In this document: positions 1 through 10,463 of the stretch, in pieces | Layout: each line of letters starts with the position of its first letter | How positions within the stretch are numbered: the stretch's first letter is position 1 | From: Ciborinia camelliae | Taxonomy: Eukaryota > Ascomycota > Leotiomycetes > Helotiales > Sclerotiniaceae | Reading direction: 5' to 3' | NCBI GenBank assembly: GCA_025890175.1 | Contig: JANPYM010000002.1 | Coordinates: 2,800,402 to 2,864,401, forward strand | DNA length: 64,000 bases | Notes under the pieces: model-generated | Seen by the model: only the letters and a program-made list of their open reading frames with translations | Told to the model about the DNA's origin: nothing | The model's database searches: none | Translations under genes and position numbers: made by a program

Positions 1-208
1 TATTAATCGTATATCCTGGGATGACCAGTAATACGGTAGGAAGGAAGTACTGGAGTAGAATATGGTATATTGATTTGACTAAGGAGTATGTATTTGGTGG
101 CAGCCCAGCTGCCCTTATATGCTACTCCCCCATACCCTATGCGGTATAGCTTACCACGTGATCCCTGATCATGTGACCGGAAACCATGTGACCTGATTCC
201 TCAATAAA
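1..208. repeat. LTR-like repeat, copy A
   Basis: This stretch matches 35791-35997 nearly base for base (few substitutions; one 1-base length difference near 62). It contains a GGCAGC/GCTGCC hairpin followed by a TATATG promoter-like box, which resembles an LTR. The window begins exactly at the first base shared with the other copy, so the true left edge and any target-site duplication are not visible. It ends with CAATA and passes abruptly into the AT-rich block. Unlike its right-hand neighbour it has normal G content, so either it escaped the mutation process or it arrived later. Confidence 0.75.
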
Positions 209-3200
209 TTTAATAAATTTTATATTTTTTAATATTATTTTTGTTATCTCGTTTTTATCTATAAACTATCTTGTTACAAAAAATCTTTTATTTTTAAATT
301 TTTAATTTTTAAATAAATTTAAAAATTCTATTATTAAAAATCGATTTATATTTAATTTTAATCAATTCTATTTATTTAACTTTATTAAATGATTTTATAA
401 CCTTATCAAATATTTTAAAATCATTCCCAATATCAATTATCATTATTATACAAACTATATAAACAATAATATAACATTACTATAATATTTATATTATTAT
501 ATTATTCACTTTTTTATTAATAATTTTCTTATTCTTTAAACCTTTAAAATATTCTTAATTATATTTTTAATCAAACTCCAATATTTTATTAATATTAACT
601 TAATTAAATTAATTCTTATAATTAAATAATATATAATCATTTATAATATTTAAACAATCTTTAATATCAATAATTAATTCATTTAATTAAATATAAATAA
701 AATTATTTAAAAACATTAAATTATTACTTAATTTCTTTTTACTTTAATATTCATTTAAATTATTATTATTATTAATTAAATTAATCAAAAAACTTAATTT
801 ATCAAAACAAACATTAAAAAAACAAACAATTTTATTAATTATATAAATAAAAACAAATATTTAATAAATATAATTTTTTTTAAAATCAATAAAAATATTT
901 TTTTTAATTTAAAAAATAAATTTTTCACTTACAATATAATATTTCTTTAAAATATAAATATAAACAATATTATCAAATATTTATAAATAAAAAACATTTA
1001 ATTAATTATTTATATCAAAACAAACATAATTTATATAAACTTTATATAAAATAATTTTATTAAACAAAAACCAAATTATAATCCGATTTATAATATAAAT
1101 TATATTCCAAAAAATCTTTAATTAAAAAATATATAAAACTATTATTTTAATAAAAATAAATTATACTTTATTAAAAATTATATAAATAAAATATTTAAAC
1201 ATTTTATTCTAATTTAAAATATAAAAAATTATAAATTTAAAATAAAATCCTAAATTTTTAATTATTTAATTAAACTTATATTATCCATATTCATTATTTC
1301 CATCAAATTTCTATATCAAAATTATTACACTATACTATACAAATATTTGTTTATTTATAATACAAATAATCTTTTTAATCTTTTCTTTCTTTTTATAAAT
1401 AAATAAATACAATTTATAAATAAATACAATTTATTTATAAATATTATTATTAATAAACAAAATTATATATTTATATTCATTAATATTAACAAAATAAATT
1501 TTAATAATATTAACATTTATTTATTCAAAAAATTTTATAATATAAAAATCAATATCCTTTTATTATATACAACAAAACTTTCCAAATTTATAAAACTTAC
1601 AAATTTTATTTTTTAAATAATTATTTAAATCTTTCAAAAACAAACCCTTAACAATTTTTTAAATATTCTTAATATTTTCTAAAAAAAAATATTTAAAACA
1701 TTTATATTATATTTTCATTAATCAAATATTTATAATACAAAACAAAATAATTAATAAAACCTTCTAAATAATTAATATCTTTAATATTAAAATATAAAAA
1801 TATTAATTAATTTAAAAAAAAAAATTTTAATTTTTATTATAAATTATATCAAAATTATTATTATTCTTATTAAATTCAATATATTTTTTTTTAATTTACA
1901 TTTTATATTTTAAAAACAATTTAATAAATAAATCAATAAAATAAAGATTATTTAATAAAAAAATAAAATTAATTAAATAATTTAATATAATATATTTGAA
2001 AACAATTATTCTAATTTTTTTAAAAATAATTAAACTATTTATTAATATCAATATTAAAAAATTTATTTTTTTATTTATAAATTTTTAATAAATCTTAAAA
2101 TCATTTTTATTTTACAAATAATAAAATAAAATATTTATATCAAAAAACTACACTTCTTATATACAACCACGTCAAATATTTTAATTATTAAAAAAGCCTA
2201 TATAATTATATCAAAATCATCAATAATCAAAAAAATTAAAAAACCCAACAATATTAAAATTAAAATACAAAAATTTAAAAAAAAACTAAATAATAACAAA
2301 AAAAAAAAACTTATTCTCATTTCGAAATTTATTTCAATATTAAAATTAAAACTAAAACCAAAACCAAAATTAATATTAAAATTTAAATCAAAACCTAAAC
2401 TATCATTTACCCCAAACTTATTCCTAAACTTCCTATATTTATTATATTACATTCACTTTTTTTTATATTTCTTTTTCTAAATCTTTTTCGTTATAATATT
2501 TTTCAAATTATTAAAATAAATATTTATATAAAATTTAAATATAAAAAATATATTATAATAATTATATTTATTATTATTAATATTAAATTATAATAATTCT
2601 AATAATTTTAAAAATTTTAATTTTAATTTTTTTCAAATTTAAATTTATTATTTTAATTTTAATTCATTTTTCAAATTTTATTTTTAAACAAAATTATTTT
2701 ATTATTATCAAAATTATTATTTTTTTATATTTTATTAATAAAATCAATTAAAAACTTTTTAAAATTTAAAAACTTATCCTTATCATTATAACAAATTTAA
2801 TATAAATTTTTATTAATTTAAATAAAAAAATATTTAAAAATTTTAATTATAAATTAAATATAATAATTTAAATTAAAAAATTTAATATTTAAATTTCTTA
2901 ATTTTATTATATAAAATTTATATTTTATAATAAATTTATTAATTAAATCAAAATCCCCAAAATCTATTTTAAAAAAACAATTTTATTTATTTATATATAA
3001 ATAATAATTAATTCTTTTATATTAATTCTTAAATTTTTTTAATATATTTTTAATTTTTATATATTGTTTAATAAACAATAATTTAATATTATTAACAAAA
3101 TTTTTAATATAATATTATATTCTAAAATTTTTAATAATTCAATTATTTCAAAATCGAATTTTATTAATTATTTTAATAATAATATTTTTTTAATTATTTT

Positions 3201-3854
3201 TTTTATTATAAAAATTAATAAATTTTAAAATTTATAAATAATTAAATATATTATTTATTTTAATAATATTTATAATATTTTCAAATTATATATTATAATT
3301 TTTTATTTTTTTAAAATAAAATTTATATAAAAATATTAAATTATTAAAAATTATAATAATTTTCAAATCAAAATTTAAAGTTATATTAAATATTAATAAA
3401 TTTTATTATATTAATAATAAATTTTTTTATATAAAAAAAAATAATTGAAATATTAAATCTTTTAACTTTAATATAATATTATAAAAAATATCTTTTTTTT
3501 AAAATTAATTTAAAAATAAATTAAATTTTTTATTTTATTTATCCTTAATATTATTTTCAATTTTATTAACAAAAAACTTTACAATTTTTTATAATCTTTT
3601 TAAATATAATATTATTATTACAAAATTTATAAATAAATTTAAAAAAAATCTAATTATAAAAATTAATTTTTTTAATTTATTATTTCTTTTTGTTATATTT
3701 TAATTAAATATATAATATCTATCTCTTAATTAATTATACAATTAATTATATAATTTATTTATTTAATTAAATATATTAATTAATTAATTAAATAATTAAT
3801 AAATTATATATTTATTTAATTATACAAAGTATAATTAAATATACGATATGGTAA
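209..3854. repeat. AT-rich, G-depleted mutated repeat block
   Basis: About 3.6 kb made almost wholly of A and T, with C at several percent (denser before about 2500) and only roughly two dozen G on the whole + strand by eye. There is no open reading frame worth naming. This is the look of repeat-induced point mutation (RIP, C to T, normally at CpA), but here only the minus-strand C residues are gone, while + strand CpA is still common. Around 2290-2400 an A-rich triplet pattern (aaa-acc-aaa-type) could be a G-to-A ghost of an acidic coding repeat. The parent element cannot be recognised by eye. Confidence 0.8.
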
Positions 3855-3859
3855 TACGA

Positions 3860-4004
3860 TGTCAGGGGTGAACAACTTTACCACTGCGCCACAAAAGCGT
3901 GGAGTATTCCAGATTGGGTATCTGGAATAGTTGTTCTACTATATAAACCCTGTCAGGTGGATCAGTGTGGATCCACAACCCTTGTAGATCCACACACCCT
4001 GACA
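3860..4004. mobile_element. Solo LTR-like element with 5-bp TSD
   Basis: The element starts TGTCAGGG and ends CCCTGACA, an 8-bp perfect terminal inverted repeat with TG...CA ends. It is flanked by identical TACGA at 3855-3859 and 4005-4009. It contains a TATATAAA box near 3940 and a short internal inverted repeat (GGATC/GATCC) around 3959-3975. The 145-bp length, TG...CA ends and 5-bp target duplication are what is known for LTRs of retrotransposons, and no internal region remains, so a solo LTR is the simplest reading. A very small non-autonomous element is the alternative. Confidence 0.8.
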
Positions 4005-4325
4005 TACGAACTACACGAACACGTACCTAATACGATCATTCGAATCGTACAAAGTTCTTTCAGAATTCGAAACGCCGCATTAGAAAAAGTCGATTCTTTG
4101 TTCGAATTTCAGTTGGAAAAAGCAATATAGTAGGGCATTTCATTTCGATTCTGATTTTTGATTCTATACCGCAATAATACTATTTCATATATTGTATATA
4201 AATATATAATATAACTACTACTATCTCTTAATATTTAATCTATTTATAATGAAAAATACGTATTAACCAATTAGACACCCTGTACCATCGGCATATACCC
4301 CCTGTATATGCCTAGAACCCGAACT

Positions 4326-4734
4326 TGCTACAACTATAAACGATAGAGAACAAATGTACTATAGTATTTAATGTATTTGATTCGAAGCTCTAAAAACTAT
4401 ACTATAGATCAACTATATATGCCCGCTAGCGCATGCTAGCGCCGTAGCGCGGAGATGCCGCTAGCGGTACGCCGCGGCCGTGCGCGGCGCATGCGCTAGC
4501 GTGCCGTAAGCACGTGATTTATTCAACATATATATTATATTTTTAAAATATAATATTAAGATATACAATCACGTGATCCGAACGCAGTAAAGTGGAGGGG
4601 TCGTTTTTGCTCCCGCCCCGGAACCCTTCCACTTCGTTTCAGGCATAGTCCATCTATAGCATAGTTTTTAGAATTCGAGCCAAATACACAGTGGCATACT
4701 ACATTTGTTTCCATCACCTATGGTGACTTCAACA
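4326..4734. repeat. Composite of two inverted hairpin-element copies
   Basis: The sequence near 4640-4734 (CATCTATAGCATAG..., ending GGTGACTTCAACA) resembles 9605-9688 and the right end of the element at 7350-7532. The reverse complement of 4326-4435 gives the same segment (GCGGGCATATA then CTATAGTATAG), so two related copies lie head to head. Between them is a GC-rich stretch (4421-4510) full of short palindromes such as CCGCTAGCGG and GCGCATGCGC, and an AT-rich inverted repeat. I see no clear target-site duplication, so exact borders are uncertain. Confidence 0.5.
4511..4575. repeat. Imperfect inverted repeat with CACGTG ends
   Basis: CACGTGAT at the left edge and ATCACGTG at the right edge frame two AT-rich arms (ATATTATATTTTT / AAAATATAATAT) that are near reverse complements. 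It sits inside the composite repeat region and could be a small foldback or MITE-like unit. No coding content. Confidence 0.55.
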
Positions 4735-5348
4735 CATACTGTATATGATTACATTTTTTCGTTTTTTCCCCCTAGCTCTCATCTGAATTAACTAGGCCAT
4801 GCCTTTGGTTTAGGCGTTATGAAGTGATTTTTAACTCCACTCTCATTATTTTTCTTCTTTTCTAAATTGCCTTAGTCATAATGTTTCCTCGCTTATTTTC
4901 ACTCAGCCTATTTTGATTGGTGTTCTGATTAACCTATATTCTCTTTATTCTCTCCCTCCAGTATAGTGAGAGGAAACCAGACTGAGGGCCTTGGAAAGGA
5001 ACTACCTAGTACCCGCGAAATATTTCATGATGGAAGTTGATAATAGATTTTACAGGCTGAGGCAATTAGTGTCAACTATGGCGCGTATTGAGCCCCTAGT
5101 GCGTTAGCTCATACGTATAAAATAGGGGTGATTAGTAAACTGTTGTAATTATTAGATAAAAGCCGTATTTTGAAAAGATACTAGACGTATACTGAAATAC
5201 TCTAGTAGAATTTAAGCTGCCAATAGACTGCTTAGCTTAAGCTGAAATGCCTTAGATTATAAGATATATCCCTTTAGTAAATTTTGAAGTATATCCTTAT
5301 AATTTTCTAATATAGCTGTAAAATATCCTAAAAACCCCCCGAGATTGA
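4735..5348. other. Gene-free spacer
   Basis: No credible gene. The base composition is AT-rich but balanced between strands, unlike 209-3854. No hairpins or repeats recognised until the element that begins at 5349. Confidence 0.5.
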
Positions 5349-5543
5349 TGCTACGGTAGATTTAGAAGAGTGCCTGAGATCTCAGGCGTGGCCTGAGATA
5401 TTAGGCATCTCTCCTCGCTAGATCGTACAGCCGTACGGCTGTACTATCTACCTTACGCATATAAAGGGCTTCGCCCTTTATAGGTGTAAGGGCTCTTCAA
5501 GCAATATACTACATTTCAACCTTGATGCTTTAGCATCGTGACA
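5349..5543. mobile_element. Hairpin-rich TG...CA element, copy 1 (195 bp)
   Basis: Begins TGCTACGG and ends GCATCGTGACA, flanked by identical ATTGA at 5344-5348 and 5544-5548. Inside are consecutive palindromes: GCCTGAGATCTCAGGC (5372-5387), an imperfect repeat of it (5391-5406), the perfect 20-mer palindrome GTACAGCCGTACGGCTGTAC (5425-5444), and TATAAAGGGC/GCCCTTTATA around a TTC loop near 5461-5483. The last hairpin carries a TATA-like box. The 3' part (AATATACTAC, then CCTTGAT) matches the element at 7350-7532, so both belong to one family. By ends and TSD length these behave like solo LTRs or very short LTR-type elements. Confidence 0.75.
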
Positions 5544-5548
5544 ATTGA

Positions 5549-6197
5549 AAAGAATTTTTTCTTTTAGAATTTATATCATTTCCCGTATTTACATACATTT
5601 TCAGTGGTATCCTGCATTACTATAAAAATACTGGATATTTCCAGTGGTATAGAATTCAATATCACATACGTAGATATTTTAAGAAAATGTGGTACGTACG
5701 ATGATACGGGCCGGTGTATCCAGAATACTGGAAATCCACTAGTAATGCAAATACGGGAGGCGATGGTCAGAAACTTGTGGCTGTTGTAATATCTATACAT
5801 TGATTGTATGCAACCATCCTTTGTTTATTGACGCAATTATTTTCTATGTAGAGAACAATGAATTACAATGTAATTCATTCGAACAGATAATAACTTTGAA
5901 GGCTGTTGTACTATTTTACAGACGATGATTGTATAATATAGAAATCCTATTGGCACCATCATTTTCTTTATAGGAAACAATGCAATTCATTGGAACAGAA
6001 ATTAATCAATTAGAAAACATCAACGGAACAAATACCTTATTTGATATATATATACAAATCTTTTTCCATCCATATCACAACATCTTCACACACACAATTA
6101 CTACAAAAACTCATTTACATTCATTCAGCAACAAGAACGAGCATCACCCATTATTTCGAAGCAACCCACTCGACACAACAAAATCCCAACACCCACA
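5549..6197. other. Gene-free spacer upstream of the 2EXR gene
   Basis: No gene supported. Contains a near-duplicate short segment (AACAATG with AATTCATT near 5851-5886 and 5976-5995) and the presumptive promoter and 5' leader of the following gene; CA-rich leader sequence precedes the ATG. Confidence 0.4.
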
Positions 6198-7550
6198 ATG
6201 GATAACTTCCAGGACTTGGCAAACATGACGCTGGACGTCTACGAGAAACCTAAAGCCACGGATTCTCAGCGATCTGAGAAATCCGAGGTACTTACACCAT
6301 CATTTCAGCCTCTTGCTGAATTCAAACCTTTCTCTAGGCTCCCAGCAGAGCTTAGAGTGAGGATTTGGCGTTTAGCTTTGTGTCCGCGCCTGATTGAAGA
6401 AAGGTTCTGTAGACATGACTTTGGTGATGGTATCCAAGACCTGGATTGGAGAGAAAGACTTCCAGGAAAGCCACATACGATACCTTACTCTAGCATGCCT
6501 GGTGTGTTCCGGGCATGTCGTGAGAGTAGGGAAGAAATCACGCGATACTATCAGCAGCCTGCACTTGGTGGCCCATGTGGCGCAGGTCGTAAGACTATCT
6601 GGGATTCCCGTGATATAGGCTATTTCAAGGGGGTGTTCTGCCCTGTGCCCTGTGTTCCTTTCAATCCAGATCAGGATATTCTCAGTTTCGACAGTCTCTT
6701 CACCGAGCAGGTCAGGGTGCGAGACGAACCTGATGTATATGCTTTCCTTGTACATGATATTCCATTGCCTGCAAATATTCCACCCTTTCGTGAGGGTTAC
6801 TTTCAAGAACCCAATGAATGGCTTATCAAACCTTGGGTTGTTAAAAGACTTCAAATAAAACCCCGATCGCTTTTCGATGAGGATACTAAAGATCACGAAG
6901 TTGATGTCAGAGCTATCGACTTCCTTAAGCCCTGGGATAGGATTTTCTTTCGCTTTATTTTCCAAAACCTTGAAGAGTTCATCGTTCAAGATTATGACTG
7001 CAAGTTTTCCCACTGCCATTCATTCTCTTCAGATGAGGGTCAAAACAAATGGAGACAAAGAATATTGAAGATGTTCGAAGTGGAAACATCCCATGATGAA
7101 TACGAAGATATGAGAGGTGGCCTAACTCATTTCAAAATCCCAAAAATCGTGATTCGGCCCGGTGCCAAAATTGCGAGACCCTGTGCATTCTGCGGAGGAC
7201 AATCCAAAAGAATCAAGGAACGGAAGAAATTGATAAAGCGGCAGCGACAGCAGAGACACTGGAGAGAAGCCCTGGAAAGGAGGAAATATGGTGGGTACTC
7301 TGTGGCAGAATCCAAAAAAATCAAGGAAATGAAGAAATTGAGAAAGCAGTGTAGCGATACCAGTGAATCTGTAGGGCAGATTCACCGGGGCGCGGGGCGC
7401 GGCCGCGTGCGGCCGATATGCCCGCGTAGCGGGCATATAAGCTCGCAGATCGATCTACGATCGATCTGCATGCTTTTTATAATATACTACCTTACCTTGA
7501 TATATCAATTATACCACCGAGGTGATTCGACAAGCAGCAACGAAGCTTGA
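6198..7550 (+). CDS. 2EXR domain protein with transposon-derived C-terminus
   Basis: A 450-residue single-exon protein as it stands. Residues ~43-60 (FSRLPAELRVRIWRLAL) and ~100-110 (PGVFRACRESREEI) are the two hallmark motifs of the 2EXR family, fungal F-box-like proteins of unknown biochemical role. A basic, Lys/Arg-rich tail (KKIKEMKKLRKQ and similar) follows. From residue ~385 on, the protein is encoded by an inserted 183-bp hairpin element (7350-7532). Removing the insert and one AGCAG target copy would rejoin KLRKQ to QRSLKRRQESEEK and a stop near 7585, which fits the basic coiled tail much better. So about 65 residues at the C-terminus are element-derived and the frame is shifted. Whether the altered protein works is unknown. 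Start chosen at the first ATG before the conserved region. Confidence 0.75.
   Translation: MDNFQDLANMTLDVYEKPKATDSQRSEKSEVLTPSFQPLAEFKPFSRLPAELRVRIWRLALCPRLIEERFCRHDFGDGIQDLDWRERLPGKPHTIPYSSMPGVFRACRESREEITRYYQQPALGGPCGAGRKTIWDSRDIGYFKGVFCPVPCVPFNPDQDILSFDSLFTEQVRVRDEPDVYAFLVHDIPLPANIPPFREGYFQEPNEWLIKPWVVKRLQIKPRSLFDEDTKDHEVDVRAIDFLKPWDRIFFRFIFQNLEEFIVQDYDCKFSHCHSFSSDEGQNKWRQRILKMFEVETSHDEYEDMRGGLTHFKIPKIVIRPGAKIARPCAFCGGQSKRIKERKKLIKRQRQQRHWREALERRKYGGYSVAESKKIKEMKKLRKQCSDTSESVGQIHRGAGRGRVRPICPRSGHISSQIDLRSICMLFIIYYLTLIYQLYHRGDSTSSNEA
7350..7532. mobile_element. Hairpin-rich TG...CA element, copy 2, inside a gene
   Basis: Starts TGTAGCGA, ends GATTCGACA, and is flanked by AGCAG at 7345-7349 and 7533-7537. 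It holds four perfect hairpins in a row: GTGAATCTG/CAGATTCAC, CGGCCGC/GCGGCCG, TATGCCCGC/GCGGGCATA (loop GTA) and GCAGATCGATC/GATCGATCTGC (loop TAC). The AATATACTACC ... CCTTGAT stretch near the 3' end is shared with 5349-5543. No protein of its own. The insertion is inside the reading frame of the 2EXR gene. Confidence 0.8.
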
Positions 7551-7585
7551 AAAGACGTCAAGAAAGCGAGGAAAAATGAAGGCAA

Positions 7586-9532
7586 GCATCAAGAAGCCAT
7601 CGACGAAGATGGAGAGTTGACTGGCATATCCCGAAAAAAAACTTTGACTTTCTTCAGCTCCTGGTGAGCAAAATCTGTTTTTTTATGAAAACACATAAAA
7701 TTACCCATTAAAAAAAACATCAAAACCTAAAAATAAATTAATAATTTATCTTAATAAACAAAGTTTGTACCTTTTAAAATATGCATGCATCTTTCAAGTG
7801 AATTAAAAAATACCTCCGAACAATATGGCTGGCCCCCCTACCTCATTATCAAAACTATCAAACCCCAAAAACCCCCATTACTTTATTAGGTTGAGTATTG
7901 AATTGACCTCAAAAAAATGCCCAAAACAGAATTAGTAATAATCACATAAATGTCTCTGCCAAAAACATCCTCAAAGTAAGAATCTATGAAGTTACCATGG
8001 AGTAATCGTTTGTAATCGTGGAGACACAAAAATAATCATCCGTTGAAATTTCTTGCTTAAATTCGCCATTTTCGAAAATTTTTTAGTTCAAGGTCACTCC
8101 ACATTGGTTCATGACAGATAACAAACCTATATATTGGCCTTCATTTCTATTAAGCATTTACCACGAAAGTAATACAGTAATGCAATACTTACTCATTCAG
8201 AGGACATTATCAAATACTTCATCTAGCATCTTCATCATTCAGTTCTCGTTTGTATACGGATTGGTTTGGGTTTGGATTAGATTGGACATTGTTATTATAA
8301 AATAGTTCTACATACACTAGCTCGATAGTCACTACAACAATATAATAAGTTCAATAGACATGGTGGAGTCGGACTGGGGGTAATTCTTATTGGGTATATA
8401 GAAATCGTTGAGGGAATGAATGATGGGATTGCGCTATTAGGCTCTGCATGTGTATAACATTATGTGATCTCGACTAAGCAGACCAAATCATGAAGTGACC
8501 ATTCTCACTATTTATTTTTCTCATGCGATATTCATATTTATATTTCAACTTCTCACCATTTTCATATCCTAGCCATCGACTAAGGAGTGAGTGATTGCAT
8601 TCAGAAGCAGTTTGTTTTACTTGAGCTCATGATTGTCGCTTGAACAGTGGAGACATATAAATATAAATATGAATTTAGATACGAGTACACGGTTGATGAA
8701 AATGAAAATGTTTATTTTATAATTTATCGTATGTTTCACTATGAATATAATGACGTATGAGTGAAGGGGGTGTGTTATTGATGAAATGGAAGAGGTATGA
8801 GGTAACGGGAGCAATAGAAGGGAGGAACTGAAGAGTTGAAATCAACGGAGAGCAGCGCTGATGGTGTTGCTGTAAATTGGATGCAGACCAAATGAAGACT
8901 GATTATAAAAACTATATGGATTAGAACTCCGGCTTTATTTTCGATTCTAAGGTCATGGGGAGAAGGGGTATAGGAGTAGTGGGTGGGAAAGGGTGAGAGG
9001 AGGAGATTGGGTGGGGTGTGTATAATAAGAGATAGAAATCAGGATAGAAGATTAAAACTTGAAGATAGAAATTTAGGAATACTTATTCAAAAGAAGCAAG
9101 AAATAATGTATGCGATACCCAAGCTCAATTTATATTAAGCTTCTTTCAAATTGTAATGACTACATATCCTTTGACCCTAAACAATACGTCGTCCATTGTA
9201 TTCCTTTACTATGAGCATATTAGTAATAAAGTCTGAGTTGCACGTATAATTAATGGATACTAGAATATTCTAAACTTTAATTCGAAAAGCTTGAGATGGG
9301 TATACTGTAGCCATGCTTCTCAATAAATCATAAAAGAAAAGGGGGATTAAGCGAGGATCAGTGATGTCGATATTGTGAAATTCGTATTATGGTAGCCGAT
9401 ATTGAACCTTTACACTACACCCATATGTATTGAAATCTTTAATATTTACTGAAAGATATATCGTATTTATTTTAGAATGTTGGTAGTAATATGGATTTCA
9501 ATATTATGTATTGAAAATATCTTCAAAAGAAA
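7586..9532. other. Gene-free tract
   Basis: About 1.9 kb without a supportable gene on either strand. Some T/A-rich homopolymer runs near 7680-7750 and 8040-8090; nothing recognisable as RNA gene or repeat. The gene-free state continues past the repeat at 9533 to about 10049. Confidence 0.45.
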
Positions 9533-9688
9533 TGAATACTGTTGGATAAATCCCGTGCCTACGGCACGCCAGCGCATGCGTGCGCTAGCGGGCTTATATA
9601 GATCATCTGTAGCATAGTTTTCAGAAATCGAGCTGAATACACTGCATACTATAGTATATCCGTCTTCACCACCCATGGAGATTCCAAA
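9533..9688. repeat. Degraded hairpin-element copy
   Basis: Contains CGTGCC/GGCACG (loop TAC) and AGCGCA/TGCGCT hairpins followed by GCGGGCTTATATAG, then CATCTGTAGCATAG and a CACCACCCATGGAGATTCC end. This order (hairpins, GCGGGC, TATA-like box, CATAG segment, CACC...GATTC end) parallels the copies at 4326-4734 and 7350-7532. Borders are guesses, because the final CA and a clean target-site duplication are not evident. Confidence 0.5.
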
Positions 9689-10049
9689 AAATGCGTATCA
9701 CTATAATGGGGCATATTCAAAGGATCTGCTACACTATCGACATCACTAGTGAGGAATTGTCAATATCATCCAATAGAAATATAGCAACACAGCCAAGGAC
9801 TAGTGTTTTCAATACGGTTCAATCGGATTGAATGATGTTATCTTTATAAGCCCTACCAAAATCCTATTTATCTTCACCCACACTAGTGGGAACAGCAGTA
9901 TCATAGACTACTATCGAGAACCCTATAAATAACTTCAACTTTTTAAAACTAGGTATGTATTATCCATAAAAATATTGAGCTTCATCACTTGGGCAATTCC
10001 AAATTCTTTCAAATTAATATTACCATCAACCTAATTCCATTATTGCAAG

Positions 10050-10463
10050 ATGACTATATCTACCAATAATGTTCCGTTATCATCTATCGAGAGAGATCAA
10101 TCCTACGACGAGGACAACATGGCTAATATAGGCGAAATCTTAAGGGAGCAGGTGGCTAGAAAAAATGAGCTTCTTGCTCAGTATACTCAGGTCCGAATAG
10201 AGAATCTTAATCTCGAGCAACAAATTCAACAAATTCGTGAAGAGCACGAGCAACAAATTCAACAAATTCGTGAAGAGCACGAGCAACAAGTCCAACTAAT
10301 TCTTGAAGAGAAGAGAGAGGTCCAAGAGGAAAATACTAAGCGTCTTACTCAGCTACAAATGCAGAATCGTGAGCTCGAGATCGAAGTCGTGGTTAATGAT
10401 GGGTTGCTTTACACGCTTTTTATACTGCTTCTAGTCGTTGATTTGATTCTTTGGTTATTTTAA
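10050..10463 (+). CDS. Coiled-coil, tail-anchored small protein
   Basis: A 137-residue protein. Residues ~27-115 are a highly charged, Gln/Glu-rich coiled coil that includes a perfect tandem duplication (IREEHEQQIQQ unit; two copies of about 11 codons, near-identical in DNA at 10225-10300). The last ~20 residues (LLYTLFILLLVVDLILWLF) form a single hydrophobic segment ending at the stop, the pattern of a tail-anchored membrane protein. No signal peptide. I do not recognise a family. Similar coiled-coil plus C-terminal anchor proteins in other organisms act as tethers, but that is only a guess. The neighbours give no functional clue. Confidence 0.6.
   Translation: MTISTNNVPLSSIERDQSYDEDNMANIGEILREQVARKNELLAQYTQVRIENLNLEQQIQQIREEHEQQIQQIREEHEQQVQLILEEKREVQEENTKRLTQLQMQNRELEIEVVVNDGLLYTLFILLLVVDLILWLF

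Noticed and set aside
3660..3850. Palindrome-like TTAATTAA runs at the end of the AT-rich block
   Set aside because: Almost any AT-only sequence yields such matches, so no specific structure (origin, hairpin) is claimed.
6372..7019. 215-codon minus-strand open frame opposite the 2EXR gene
   Set aside because: It is the antisense shadow of the gene at 6198-7550; no family motif, and the plus strand has the clear 2EXR signatures.
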